NCBI GenBank assembly: GCA_019348445.1
Contig: JAHWJK010000112.1
Coordinates: forward strand, 1-5,186
Source of the DNA: Actinomycetota bacterium
Lineage (GTDB): Bacteria; Actinomycetota; CADDZG01; WHSQ01
Reading direction: 5' to 3'
Length of the DNA stretch: 5,186 bases
Within the stretch, counting starts at the first letter, position 1. Every line of letters starts with the position of its first letter. This document shows positions 1 to 5,186 of the stretch, one piece after another. The translations under genes were made by a program, and so were the position numbers. The notes under the pieces are model-generated. The model was not told the DNA's origin, did no database searches, and was given only the letters and a program-made list of their open reading frames with translations.

Positions 1-509
1 GTGAGCATCGGGGTCTCGATCTCGACGAACCCCTCACGGTTGAAGAAGTTCCTGATCCCGGTAACCACGCGACAGCGGAGCTTGATATTGCGATTCATGT
101 GCTCGCGACGAAGGTCGAGATACCGGTAGCGCAGCCGGATCGTTTCGTCGGCCTCCTGGTAGTCGTCTATCTGGAACGGCGGCGTCTCCGAACGCGACAA
201 GATCGTGACCTCGTCGGCAGCGACCTCGACCTCGCCCGTCGGGATCTTCGGGTTGACCTTGTCGGCATCGCGAGGCTTCACCGATCCGCGGACCTGGATG
301 CAGAACTCGCTACGCAGCTCTTGCGCGATCTCGTGAGCGGCTTCCGAGATCTGGGGGTTGAAGACCACCTGGACGAGGCCCGCCGTGTCGCGCAGGTCGA
401 TGAAGGTAACGCCGCCGTGATCGCGCCGGCTGTGCACCCAGCCGCAGAGCGTCACATCGGTCCCGACATCGTCGCTGTGGAGGTCGCCACACCGATGGGT
501 TCGCATCAT
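1..509 (-). CDS. aspS: Aspartyl-tRNA synthetase, N-terminal part (truncated by window edge)
   Basis: Class II aminoacyl-tRNA synthetase that charges tRNA-Asp with aspartate in the cytoplasm. Translating the minus strand gives 169 codons, open at the left edge. Residues about 16-104 form the OB-fold anticodon-binding domain, with the hallmarks LCGWVHSRRDHGGVTFIDLR (21-40) and TGEVEV (91-96). Next comes the family linker RLRYRYLDLRR (125-135), then the start of catalytic motif 1, GFVEIETPML (160-169), where the window ends. The bacterial enzyme is usually near 590 residues, so roughly 420 residues, including motifs 2 and 3 and the GAD insertion, lie outside. Two in-frame ATGs stand in tandem (509-507 and 506-504). 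The second gives the family-typical MRTH start; the first has better spacing (8 nt) to a weak GGGA ribosome site at 518-521. Either start overlaps the hisS stop codon, implying translational coupling. Whether it is a discriminating AspRS or a non-discriminating AspRS (Asp/Asn) cannot be decided from this part. Confidence 0.95.
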   Translation of the reverse strand, partial: MMRTHRCGDLHSDDVGTDVTLCGWVHSRRDHGGVTFIDLRDTAGLVQVVFNPQISEAAHEIAQELRSEFCIQVRGSVKPRDADKVNPKIPTGEVEVAADEVTILSRSETPPFQIDDYQEADETIRLRYRYLDLRREHMNRNIKLRCRVVTGIRNFFNREGFVEIETPML

Positions 510-1807
510 CGGAGACGTCCCGGCTCGCCCGCGCCGTCGGTGTCCTTCTGGTCGCGCACCACTTCGATCAGCCGGTCGCGTTCCACGCGCACCTGGTCCC
601 CGTTCTTCAGGTCCTTGAGAGTGACTTCCCCTGCGGCGAGCTCGTCTGCACCAACGATCGCGGCCCACCGTGCGCCGGAGCGGTCCGCGTCTTTCATCTG
701 TCCTTTCATGCCCCGCCCCATCACGTCGAACTCCGCTTTAAGAAAGGCGCGTCGGAGGTCGGTGACGAGCTCGAAGACATCCCGGCGCGCGTCGTCTCCC
801 AATGCAACGGCGAAAACGTGCGGTGGTCCGGGATCGGCCCACTTCCGATCCTCGGTCGCAAGCAGGATCCGATCGACGCCGAGTGCGAACCCGATGCCGG
901 GCAATGGCGGTCCGCCGAGCGACTCCGACAGACCGTCGTAGCGGCCACCCCCGCCCACCGCATTCTGCGAGCCGAGCCCGCCCGCGACGAACTCGAATGC
1001 CGTCCGCGTGTAGTAGTCGAGGCCTCTCACCAGGCGAGGGTCGAGGTCGTACGACACGCCGACGTCATCGAGCAGTGAGCGAACCTGTGCGAAGTGCGAC
1101 GTGCAGTCGTCACAGAGATGATCGGTGATCAGTGGAGCGTTCTCGAGAACGGCGATCGTCTTTTCTTCCTTCGAATCGAACGTACGCAGCGGGTTCGTAG
1201 CGATGCGCTCGCGATCGGGAGGCGCCATCTCGTCCGCGTGGGCCTTCAGCCACTGCACCAGCGTCTCGAGATATCCGTCTCTGCACGACGCGGCGCGGTG
1301 ACCGATCGAGTTCAAGATCAATCGTGGCTGCACATCGACCTCCGAAAGGAGCCGCCACGCGATCTCGATCACTTCGGCGTCGACGAACGGGTCATCCGAG
1401 CCGATGGCTTCGATCCCGAGCTGGAAGAACTGACGGTAGCGACCTTTCTGCGGACGCTCTTGTCGGAAGAAAGGCCCGATGTAGTAGACCTTCACCGGCA
1501 GTGCGGCACGGTGCAGATTGTGTTCGAGAACGGCTCGCACGACCGGCGCGGTCCCCTCCGGTCGCAGCGTGAGAGATCGTCCTCCCATGTCCTCGAACGT
1601 GTACATCTGCTTGCCGACGACTTCGCTGGTCTCGCCGACACCCCTCTCGAACACCTCGGTGTGTTCGAACATGGGCGTGTCCACGTACTCGTAACCGGAT
1701 CTCTCGAAGAGTGCGCGCGCGTGACCGGTAAGCGACACCCAGTCCCGCGACGTCGGGGGCAGGATGTCATTGGTTCCCTTGGGCGCGCGGAATGCGTTAC
1801 TCGCCAT
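506..1807 (-). CDS. hisS: Histidyl-tRNA synthetase
   Basis: Class II synthetase that activates histidine with ATP and loads it on tRNA-His; it acts as a cytoplasmic homodimer. The 433-residue length is normal for bacteria. Visible in order: the N-terminal APKGTNDILPP (8-18); motif 1 region GYEYVDTPMFEHTEVF (38-53); LRPEGTAPVVRA (81-92); motif 2 FFRQERPQKGRYRQFFQ (113-129) with its ATP-contacting arginines; the histidine-specific HisA loop LVRGLDYYTRTAFEF (259-273), with Arg261 matching the catalytic arginine of that loop; the glycine-rich AVGGGGRYDGL (283-293); motif 3 GFALGVDRI (306-314); and an alpha/beta anticodon-binding domain (about 330-417) ending in VTLKDLKNGDQ. No key residue is missing. 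The ATG at 1807 has AGGA at 1815-1818 on the minus strand, 7 nt upstream. The gene lies just upstream of aspS and overlaps its start, and it diverges from the mannosyltransferase gene across 23 bp. The last 15 or so residues (after VVRD) are a hydrophilic tail outside the conserved fold. Confidence 0.98.
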   Translation of the reverse strand: MASNAFRAPKGTNDILPPTSRDWVSLTGHARALFERSGYEYVDTPMFEHTEVFERGVGETSEVVGKQMYTFEDMGGRSLTLRPEGTAPVVRAVLEHNLHRAALPVKVYYIGPFFRQERPQKGRYRQFFQLGIEAIGSDDPFVDAEVIEIAWRLLSEVDVQPRLILNSIGHRAASCRDGYLETLVQWLKAHADEMAPPDRERIATNPLRTFDSKEEKTIAVLENAPLITDHLCDDCTSHFAQVRSLLDDVGVSYDLDPRLVRGLDYYTRTAFEFVAGGLGSQNAVGGGGRYDGLSESLGGPPLPGIGFALGVDRILLATEDRKWADPGPPHVFAVALGDDARRDVFELVTDLRRAFLKAEFDVMGRGMKGQMKDADRSGARWAAIVGADELAAGEVTLKDLKNGDQVRVERDRLIEVVRDQKDTDGAGEPGRLR

Positions 1808-1830
1808 CGGCGCATCCTAGTGGGGACGTA
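1808..1830. promoter_or_regulatory. 23-bp divergent spacer between hisS and the mannosyltransferase gene
   Basis: The two ATG codons point away from each other across only 23 bp. Minus strand: AGGA (1815-1818) precedes the hisS ATG by 7 nt. Plus strand: GGGGA (1822-1826) precedes the mannosyltransferase ATG by 4 nt, a weak and rather close ribosome site. There is no room for two full promoters, so at least one must lie in the opposing coding region, or transcription must start at or next to a start codon. If the mannosyltransferase started instead at the in-frame ATG at 1792, the genes would overlap by 16 bp. I find that less likely because no ribosome site precedes it and the extra 13 residues resemble no PMT N-terminus. 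Confidence 0.5.
1814..1819 (-). promoter_or_regulatory. Possible -10 element (TAGGAT) for hisS, leaderless or very short leader
   Basis: On the minus strand TAGGAT fits the actinobacterial TANNNT -10 pattern and sits 6 nt before the hisS ATG, the spacing seen at leaderless promoters. The same bases contain the AGGA that could serve as a ribosome site, so the two readings compete. I see no TTGACA-like -35 box 16-19 bp upstream, inside the mannosyltransferase gene. A single hexamer match is weak evidence. Confidence 0.25.
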
Positions 1831-3414
1831 ATGAGTGACATATCCTGCGCGACCGTGGACGCGGCCACCGAAGATCGCCGAGAGCGATCGCGCTGGACGC
1901 ACCTCGACACCATCGCGATCACCGTCGTCACCATTGCCTCAGCCGTCGTTCGCGCGATCGGCTTGGGCTCCCCACCGCATGAAGTCTTCGACGAACCCTT
2001 CTACGCCCGCGACGCGTGCTGGTATGTCCGTGCGAGTACCGAGATCTGCGAAACGAGCGCGGAGGCCAACCTCGAACACCCACCACTCGGTAAATGGCTC
2101 CTTGCCGTGGGTGACGCGATCGTCGGTCACACACCCGTCGGATGGCGCATCGCTCCCCTGATCGCCGGCGTCCTGACCGTTGCCCTGACATATCTCTTTG
2201 CTCGCAGATTGCTTCGATCGACCGGGGCGGCGACGTTCGCAGCAGCTCTGTTGGCGATCGATTTCCTCCACTTCGTGCATTCGCGCATCGCGATGCTCGA
2301 TGTGTTCCTCGGTCTGTTCGTGATCGCGGCGTTCACGTCGCTCGCACTCGATCGCGACGACATGTTGGCCGGAAGAACCGGCTTGCGCGCCCGCCCGTGG
2401 CGGACGGTGGCCGGACTCTGCGTTGGTGCCGCGATAGCAACGAAGTCGTCGGGTGTCCTCGCGCTCGCCGGCGTCGTCGCGGTCGCGCTCGCGTGGGAGA
2501 TAGCGACGCGACAACCTCTAAAGCGTCGTCGAGCGATCCTGCAGGTCATCAAGACCGACGGGGTCGCGCTCCTGGTTTCGTTCGTCATCGTCCCGGCTCT
2601 CGTCTACGTCGCCGCCCACATCGGACGTGTGCATGGCGAATTAACGACGATGCCGTGGGCGGACGGCTCGTGGATCGATGCCTTCGTCGACCGGCAGCGC
2701 CACATGTTGCGCTTCCATCTCGACTACGCCTCGCCCAACCCTTATTCGTCGCCGCCATGGTGGTGGTTGCTTCTGAAGAGACCGGTGACGTATCACTTCG
2801 AGATCACGAGCGGCGGCCTTTATCGGCAGCTGCTGGGCACCGGGAGCCCGATCGTCTGGTGGCTATCTATCCCCGCGATCGTCTTGCTGACGGCCGCGTG
2901 GTTCCGACGAAACTCGCCCACGAGACCAGAAGGCCTCATCCTCGCGGGCTTCTACTGGAACTACCTGCCGTGGATGGCGTTCGCTGCAGCTCCGTTCCTG
3001 TTCGGATCTGGACGGAGCGCGATGTTCGCGTTCTACGTTGTGCCGATGCTGCCGTTCATGTGCACCGCGATCGCGCGTGTCGCCCAGCTCCTCGTTCGAA
3101 AGCTCGCGGGTCGCGTTGCGGTGGGCGCGTTCACGGTCGCAGCCGTGGTGTCGTTCGTTTTCTATTACCCGTTCCTAACCGCAGAGCCACTCCCGCGCGA
3201 AGAATGGCGGCGGCGGATCTGGATCTTCAACTCGTGCGAGCGCGACAGAGCCCCCATCGTCGTGACCTCCGTGACTACCGAGAACGGGACGACGAACACG
3301 ACCACATCCGAGATCGGCCGCGCGTACATGCCGCCGGAAGGATGGTGCTGGATCCAGATGAAGCAGGAACAGACCGTCATCGACTGGGACGAGATCCTCG
3401 GACGGTCTTCGTAG
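1831..3414 (+). CDS. Membrane protein O-mannosyltransferase family (GT39/PMT), polyprenyl-phosphate sugar-dependent
   Basis: Predicted integral membrane glycosyltransferase (527 residues) that transfers a sugar, in known relatives mannose from polyprenyl-phosphate-mannose, to Ser/Thr of exported proteins on the outer face of the membrane. After a charged cytoplasmic start (1-26) and a first hydrophobic segment (about 27-45) comes the FDE motif (53-55), whose Asp-Glu pair is the catalytic site in PMTs. EHPPLGKWL (82-90) follows, then hydrophobic segments near 104-123 and 132-149, SRIAMLDVF (151-159), and further segments near 155-174, 193-222, 243-262, 339-356, 367-391, 396-420 and 427-447. 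SSPPWWWLLLKRPVTYHFE (306-324) and YPFLTAEPLPREEWRRR (446-462) are typical of the PMT C-terminal four-helix domain. The roughly 65-residue tail beyond is Thr-rich and carries two cysteines. The ATG at 1831 was chosen over 1792 for its GGGGA site and the small overlap cost. The acceptor and exact sugar are not visible; another polyprenyl-phosphate sugar is possible. It runs in the same direction as the transketolase genes but 91 bp apart, so a shared transcript is uncertain. Confidence 0.88.
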   Translation: MSDISCATVDAATEDRRERSRWTHLDTIAITVVTIASAVVRAIGLGSPPHEVFDEPFYARDACWYVRASTEICETSAEANLEHPPLGKWLLAVGDAIVGHTPVGWRIAPLIAGVLTVALTYLFARRLLRSTGAATFAAALLAIDFLHFVHSRIAMLDVFLGLFVIAAFTSLALDRDDMLAGRTGLRARPWRTVAGLCVGAAIATKSSGVLALAGVVAVALAWEIATRQPLKRRRAILQVIKTDGVALLVSFVIVPALVYVAAHIGRVHGELTTMPWADGSWIDAFVDRQRHMLRFHLDYASPNPYSSPPWWWLLLKRPVTYHFEITSGGLYRQLLGTGSPIVWWLSIPAIVLLTAAWFRRNSPTRPEGLILAGFYWNYLPWMAFAAAPFLFGSGRSAMFAFYVVPMLPFMCTAIARVAQLLVRKLAGRVAVGAFTVAAVVSFVFYYPFLTAEPLPREEWRRRIWIFNSCERDRAPIVVTSVTTENGTTNTTTSEIGRAYMPPEGWCWIQMKQEQTVIDWDEILGRSS

Positions 3415-3432
3415 GTCGCGAAAACGTCGAGC

Positions 3433-3457
3433 CGTGTCGGGCATGCAGCGCGGCACG
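3433..3457 (+). other. Small inverted repeat in the gap before the transketolase genes
   Basis: CGTGTCG (3433-3439) can pair with CGGCACG (3451-3457) across an 11-nt loop, giving seven base pairs including one G-U. It lies 19 bp after the mannosyltransferase stop and 49 bp before the transketolase GTG. No T-run follows, so it is not a canonical intrinsic terminator, and it could be chance in GC-rich DNA. The rest of the 91-bp gap (3415-3505) holds no promoter that I can defend; there is no TANNNT box with a matching -35. Confidence 0.2.
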
Positions 3458-3493
3458 TGCGTGGTTGGATATCGGCAGGCAACGAAGACGCTC

Positions 3494-3501
3494 GGGGAGG
3501 T
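3494..3501 (+). promoter_or_regulatory. Strong ribosome-binding site that sets the transketolase N-subunit start
   Basis: GGGGAGGT is the best Shine-Dalgarno sequence in the window. It ends 4 nt before the GTG at 3506 (5 nt counted from GGAGG). This supports the GTG over the upstream in-frame starts (GTG 3434, ATG 3443), which lack any such site and would add 21-24 residues that do not look like transketolase. Confidence 0.8.
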
Positions 3502-3505
3502 AGAA

Positions 3506-4348
3506 GTGCCGGAAGCGAGGTCACAGGATCGAGCGGAACTCGAGGCGATCGCGAAGAGGCTCCGTGCACACATAGTCACCGCGACGACGGCGGCAGGTTC
3601 GGGCCATCCGTCGAGCTCGCTCTCGATGGTCGAGATTCTGACCACTCTGTATTTCGGCGGTGTCCTGCGCTATGACCCGGACGATCCCCACGACCCCGAC
3701 CGTGACCGGTTCATCCTCTCGAAGGGACACGGCGCGCCCGGCCTCTATGCCGTACTTGCCGAAGCCGGCTACTTCCCCATATCCGACCTGGAGAGCCTTC
3801 GCAGACTCGGGTCGCCGCTGGAAGGGCACCCCAACATGAATCGGCTGCCCGGTGTCGAGGCGTCTACCGGATCCCTCGGCCAAGGCCTGTCGATCGGTAT
3901 CGGTCACGCCCTTGCGGCCGAGATCGACGGGAAGGACTACCGGGTCTACGTGATGGTCGGAGACGGCGAGAGTGAAGAAGGCCAGGTATGGGAAGCGATG
4001 ATGTTCGCCGGCAACCGCGGCCTCGACAACCTCACTCTGATCATCGATCGCAACCGCAACCAGCAGACCGGGCCGGTCGACCAGGTCCAACCGCTCGACC
4101 CGCTGGAAGACAAGCTGCGCGCGTTTGGATGGGACGTGCGGACGATCGACGGCCATTCATTGGACGCCGTAGCCGAGGCGTTCGAGTGGGCGCGATCCGT
4201 CACCGGCACGCCGCAAGCGATCGTCGCCAACACGGTCAAGGGCAAGGGCGTCGCGCTGCTCGAGGGCGGCCAGGACAAGTGGCACGGCAAACCGATACCG
4301 GGTGATGAGGAAGCGAAGGCACTGCAGGAGATAGGAGCGACACTGTGA
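3506..4348 (+). CDS. Transketolase, N-terminal (thiamine diphosphate-binding) subunit of a split enzyme
   Basis: Together with the next gene product this should form transketolase, which moves two-carbon ketol units between sugar phosphates in the non-oxidative pentose phosphate pathway (cytoplasm, thiamine diphosphate and divalent metal cofactors). The 280 residues cover only the pyrophosphate-binding half, as in split transketolases. Motifs in order: GSGHPSSSLSMVEI (31-44) with the conserved His34; LSKGHGAPGLYAVLAEAGYF (71-90); LEGHPN (105-110); STGSLGQGLS (120-129); the metal/diphosphate motif GDGESEEGQVWEAMMFAG (152-169), completed by DRN (181-183); AFGWD (206-210) with DGHS (215-218); and KGKG (245-248) followed by WHGKP (259-263). 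All expected cofactor residues are present. GTG at 3506 is chosen because of the strong GGGGAGGT site. Its stop overlaps the start of the C-terminal subunit by 4 bp, so the halves should be made in equal amounts. A specialised sugar or cyclitol transketolase cannot be excluded, but the housekeeping context favours the pentose phosphate role. Confidence 0.95.
   Translation: MPEARSQDRAELEAIAKRLRAHIVTATTAAGSGHPSSSLSMVEILTTLYFGGVLRYDPDDPHDPDRDRFILSKGHGAPGLYAVLAEAGYFPISDLESLRRLGSPLEGHPNMNRLPGVEASTGSLGQGLSIGIGHALAAEIDGKDYRVYVMVGDGESEEGQVWEAMMFAGNRGLDNLTLIIDRNRNQQTGPVDQVQPLDPLEDKLRAFGWDVRTIDGHSLDAVAEAFEWARSVTGTPQAIVANTVKGKGVALLEGGQDKWHGKPIPGDEEAKALQEIGATL
4333..4337 (+). promoter_or_regulatory. Ribosome-binding site of the transketolase C-subunit
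   Basis: AGGAG (within ATAGGAG) lies inside the 3' end of the N-subunit gene and ends 7 nt before the GTG at 4345. It supports re-initiation at the GTGA overlap, where the GTG start and the TGA stop share bases. Confidence 0.6.
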
Positions 4349-5186
4349 GCTTCGGGCTTACGCGCATCGACCTACGCGAGGGACCCGCGACGCGGGAGGC
4401 ATTCGGCGACGCTCTCGCCGAAGCGGGGACCGACGAGAGGATCGTCGTCGTCGACGGCGACGTGAACAACTCCACGTTCACCAACCATTTCGCACAGCGG
4501 TACCCGGACCGGTTCTTCAACGCCGGGATAGCCGAATCGAACATGGTCGGGATCGCTGCGGGCCTGGCGGCCGCCGGGAAGATCCCGATAGCGGCATCCT
4601 TCTCGATCTTTCTGCTGGCGAATGCGTACGACCAGATCCGGATGTCGGTGGCGTTCCCGAATCAGAACGTGAAACTCGTCGGCTCGCACGCGGGGATCTC
4701 GATCGGCGAAGACGGGCCATCCCAGATGGCGATCGAGGACGTTGCACTCGCATGCGCTCTCCCCGGCTTCACCGTCATCGTTCCTGCCGACGGACCGAGC
4801 GCTGCGGCTGCTACGAAAGCGATGATCGAACGCGAAGGCCCAACGTTCCTCCGCTGCGGCCGCCCCAAGGTCCCCGTGCTATACGACGGTGACTTCGACT
4901 TCCAGATCGGCAAGGCGAATCAACTTCGCGATGGCGACGACATCGCGATCATCGCGAACGGGATCATGGTGGCGATGGCGCTCGACGCGGCACAAGGACT
5001 AGCCGAACAAGGCATCGCCGCCCGCGTCATCGATATGCACACCGTCAAGCCCGTGGATGCCGAGACGATCGAACGTGCGGCCAACGAGACGAAGGCGATA
5101 GTGGTCGCCGAAGAGCACATCGCGCACGGGGGCCTCGGGTCGATCGTGTCCATGGTCGTTTCGGAACGAGCCCCGACGCGCATGGC
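4345..5186 (+). CDS. Transketolase, C-terminal subunit of a split enzyme (truncated by window edge)
   Basis: Partner of the preceding subunit; it supplies the pyrimidine-binding domain and the C-terminal transketolase domain. 280 codons are visible from GTG 4345; family members are about 310-330 residues, so only the end is missing. Seen in order: ATREAFGDALAE (15-26); VDGDVNNSTF (36-45); PDRFFNAGIAESNMVGIAAG (54-73), with Glu64 as the cofactor-activating glutamate; YDQIRM (95-100); GSHAGISIGEDGPSQMAIED (113-132); then VIVPADGPSA (144-153); the C-terminal domain starts near 185 with RVIDMHTVKPVD (227-238) and VVAEEHIAHGGLG (253-265). In place of the His of the E. coli/yeast GPTHQ motif there is Gln127 (GPSQM), the version known from animal transketolase. 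The gene overlaps the upstream stop by 4 bp (GTGA) and has AGGAG 7 nt upstream. Confusion with 1-deoxyxylulose-5-phosphate synthase or pyruvate dehydrogenase E1 beta is possible from the fold, but the upstream half and these motifs point to transketolase. Confidence 0.95.
   Translation, partial: MSFGLTRIDLREGPATREAFGDALAEAGTDERIVVVDGDVNNSTFTNHFAQRYPDRFFNAGIAESNMVGIAAGLAAAGKIPIAASFSIFLLANAYDQIRMSVAFPNQNVKLVGSHAGISIGEDGPSQMAIEDVALACALPGFTVIVPADGPSAAAATKAMIEREGPTFLRCGRPKVPVLYDGDFDFQIGKANQLRDGDDIAIIANGIMVAMALDAAQGLAEQGIAARVIDMHTVKPVDAETIERAANETKAIVVAEEHIAHGGLGSIVSMVVSERAPTRM

Noticed and set aside
99..941. 280-codon plus-strand open frame across aspS and hisS
   Set aside because: It lies antisense to two clearly conserved synthetase genes. 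Its translation is Arg/Ser-rich with no recognisable motif, the usual shadow of high-GC genes.
1792..1830. Upstream ATG (1792) as the mannosyltransferase start
   Set aside because: It would overlap hisS by 16 bp, has no ribosome site, and adds 13 residues unlike a PMT N-terminus. ATG 1831 is preferred.
1094..1831. 245-codon plus-strand open frame opposite hisS
   Set aside because: Fully antisense to conserved hisS codons, with no ribosome site and no family resemblance. It ends by chance at the TAA formed next to the divergent ATG.
3433..3457. Hairpin considered as a rho-independent terminator after the mannosyltransferase
   Set aside because: Only seven pairs with a wobble and an 11-nt loop, and no T-run follows. 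Kept only as a weak inverted repeat.
2142..3503. 453-codon plus-strand open frame overlapping the mannosyltransferase in another frame
   Set aside because: Length alone is impressive, but the product is extremely Arg/Asp-rich, lacks hydrophobic segments and motifs, and shares its whole span with a gene full of PMT hallmarks.
3521..4156. 211-codon minus-strand open frame opposite the transketolase N-subunit
   Set aside because: Antisense shadow of a highly conserved gene; no independent start signals.
4345..5186. C-subunit considered as deoxyxylulose-phosphate synthase or a dehydrogenase E1 beta chain
   Set aside because: The paired upstream gene is a transketolase N-half. The motifs GPSQMAIED and IAESNMVGIAAG in this order match transketolase.
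1..5186. Search for CRISPR arrays, tRNA genes, insertion sequences, att sites or a defence system
   Set aside because: Nearly every base is in a conserved housekeeping gene. No spaced direct repeats, cloverleaf, transposase or phage motif was seen by eye.

Overview
The window is a gene-dense, high-GC (clearly above 60% by eye) piece of a bacterial chromosome. It holds five protein genes in two divergent groups and almost no non-coding DNA. The hisS-aspS pair, the PMT-family mannosyltransferase, the GTG starts and the strong ATC/CGATCG codon style best fit an actinobacterium, perhaps of the Acidimicrobiia type. No rRNA or marker gene is present to settle this, so the assignment is an inference.

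Left part (1-1807, minus strand): hisS (histidyl-tRNA synthetase, complete) is followed by aspS (aspartyl-tRNA synthetase), whose 3' portion lies beyond the left edge. The two overlap by a few bases at an ATGATG/TGA junction, so they are almost certainly co-transcribed and translationally coupled.

Middle (1808-3414): only 23 bp separate the hisS start from a divergent plus-strand gene. That gene encodes a multi-pass membrane glycosyltransferase of the protein O-mannosyltransferase family (GT39/PMT), which uses a polyprenyl-phosphate sugar donor. Both ribosome-binding regions, and any promoter for hisS, must fit into this tiny spacer or into the opposing gene.

Right part (3415-5186, plus strand): after a 91-bp gap come the two halves of a split transketolase. 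The N-terminal (thiamine-diphosphate-binding) subunit is complete. The C-terminal (pyrimidine-binding/transketolase C) subunit overlaps it by 4 bp (GTGA) and runs off the right edge with an estimated 30-50 residues missing. Both halves carry motifs that resemble animal transketolase more than the E. coli/yeast type, including Gln in place of the active-site His of the GPTHQ motif.

Together the genes are housekeeping: translation, envelope glycoprotein modification, and pentose phosphate/central carbon flux. I found no CRISPR array, mobile element, tRNA, rRNA or phage gene, and nothing I would defend as a novel system. The points worth a second look are the animal-like split transketolase, the compact divergent spacer with a possible leaderless hisS promoter, a strong excess of CGATCG palindromes, and the unusual Thr-rich, cysteine-containing tail of the mannosyltransferase.
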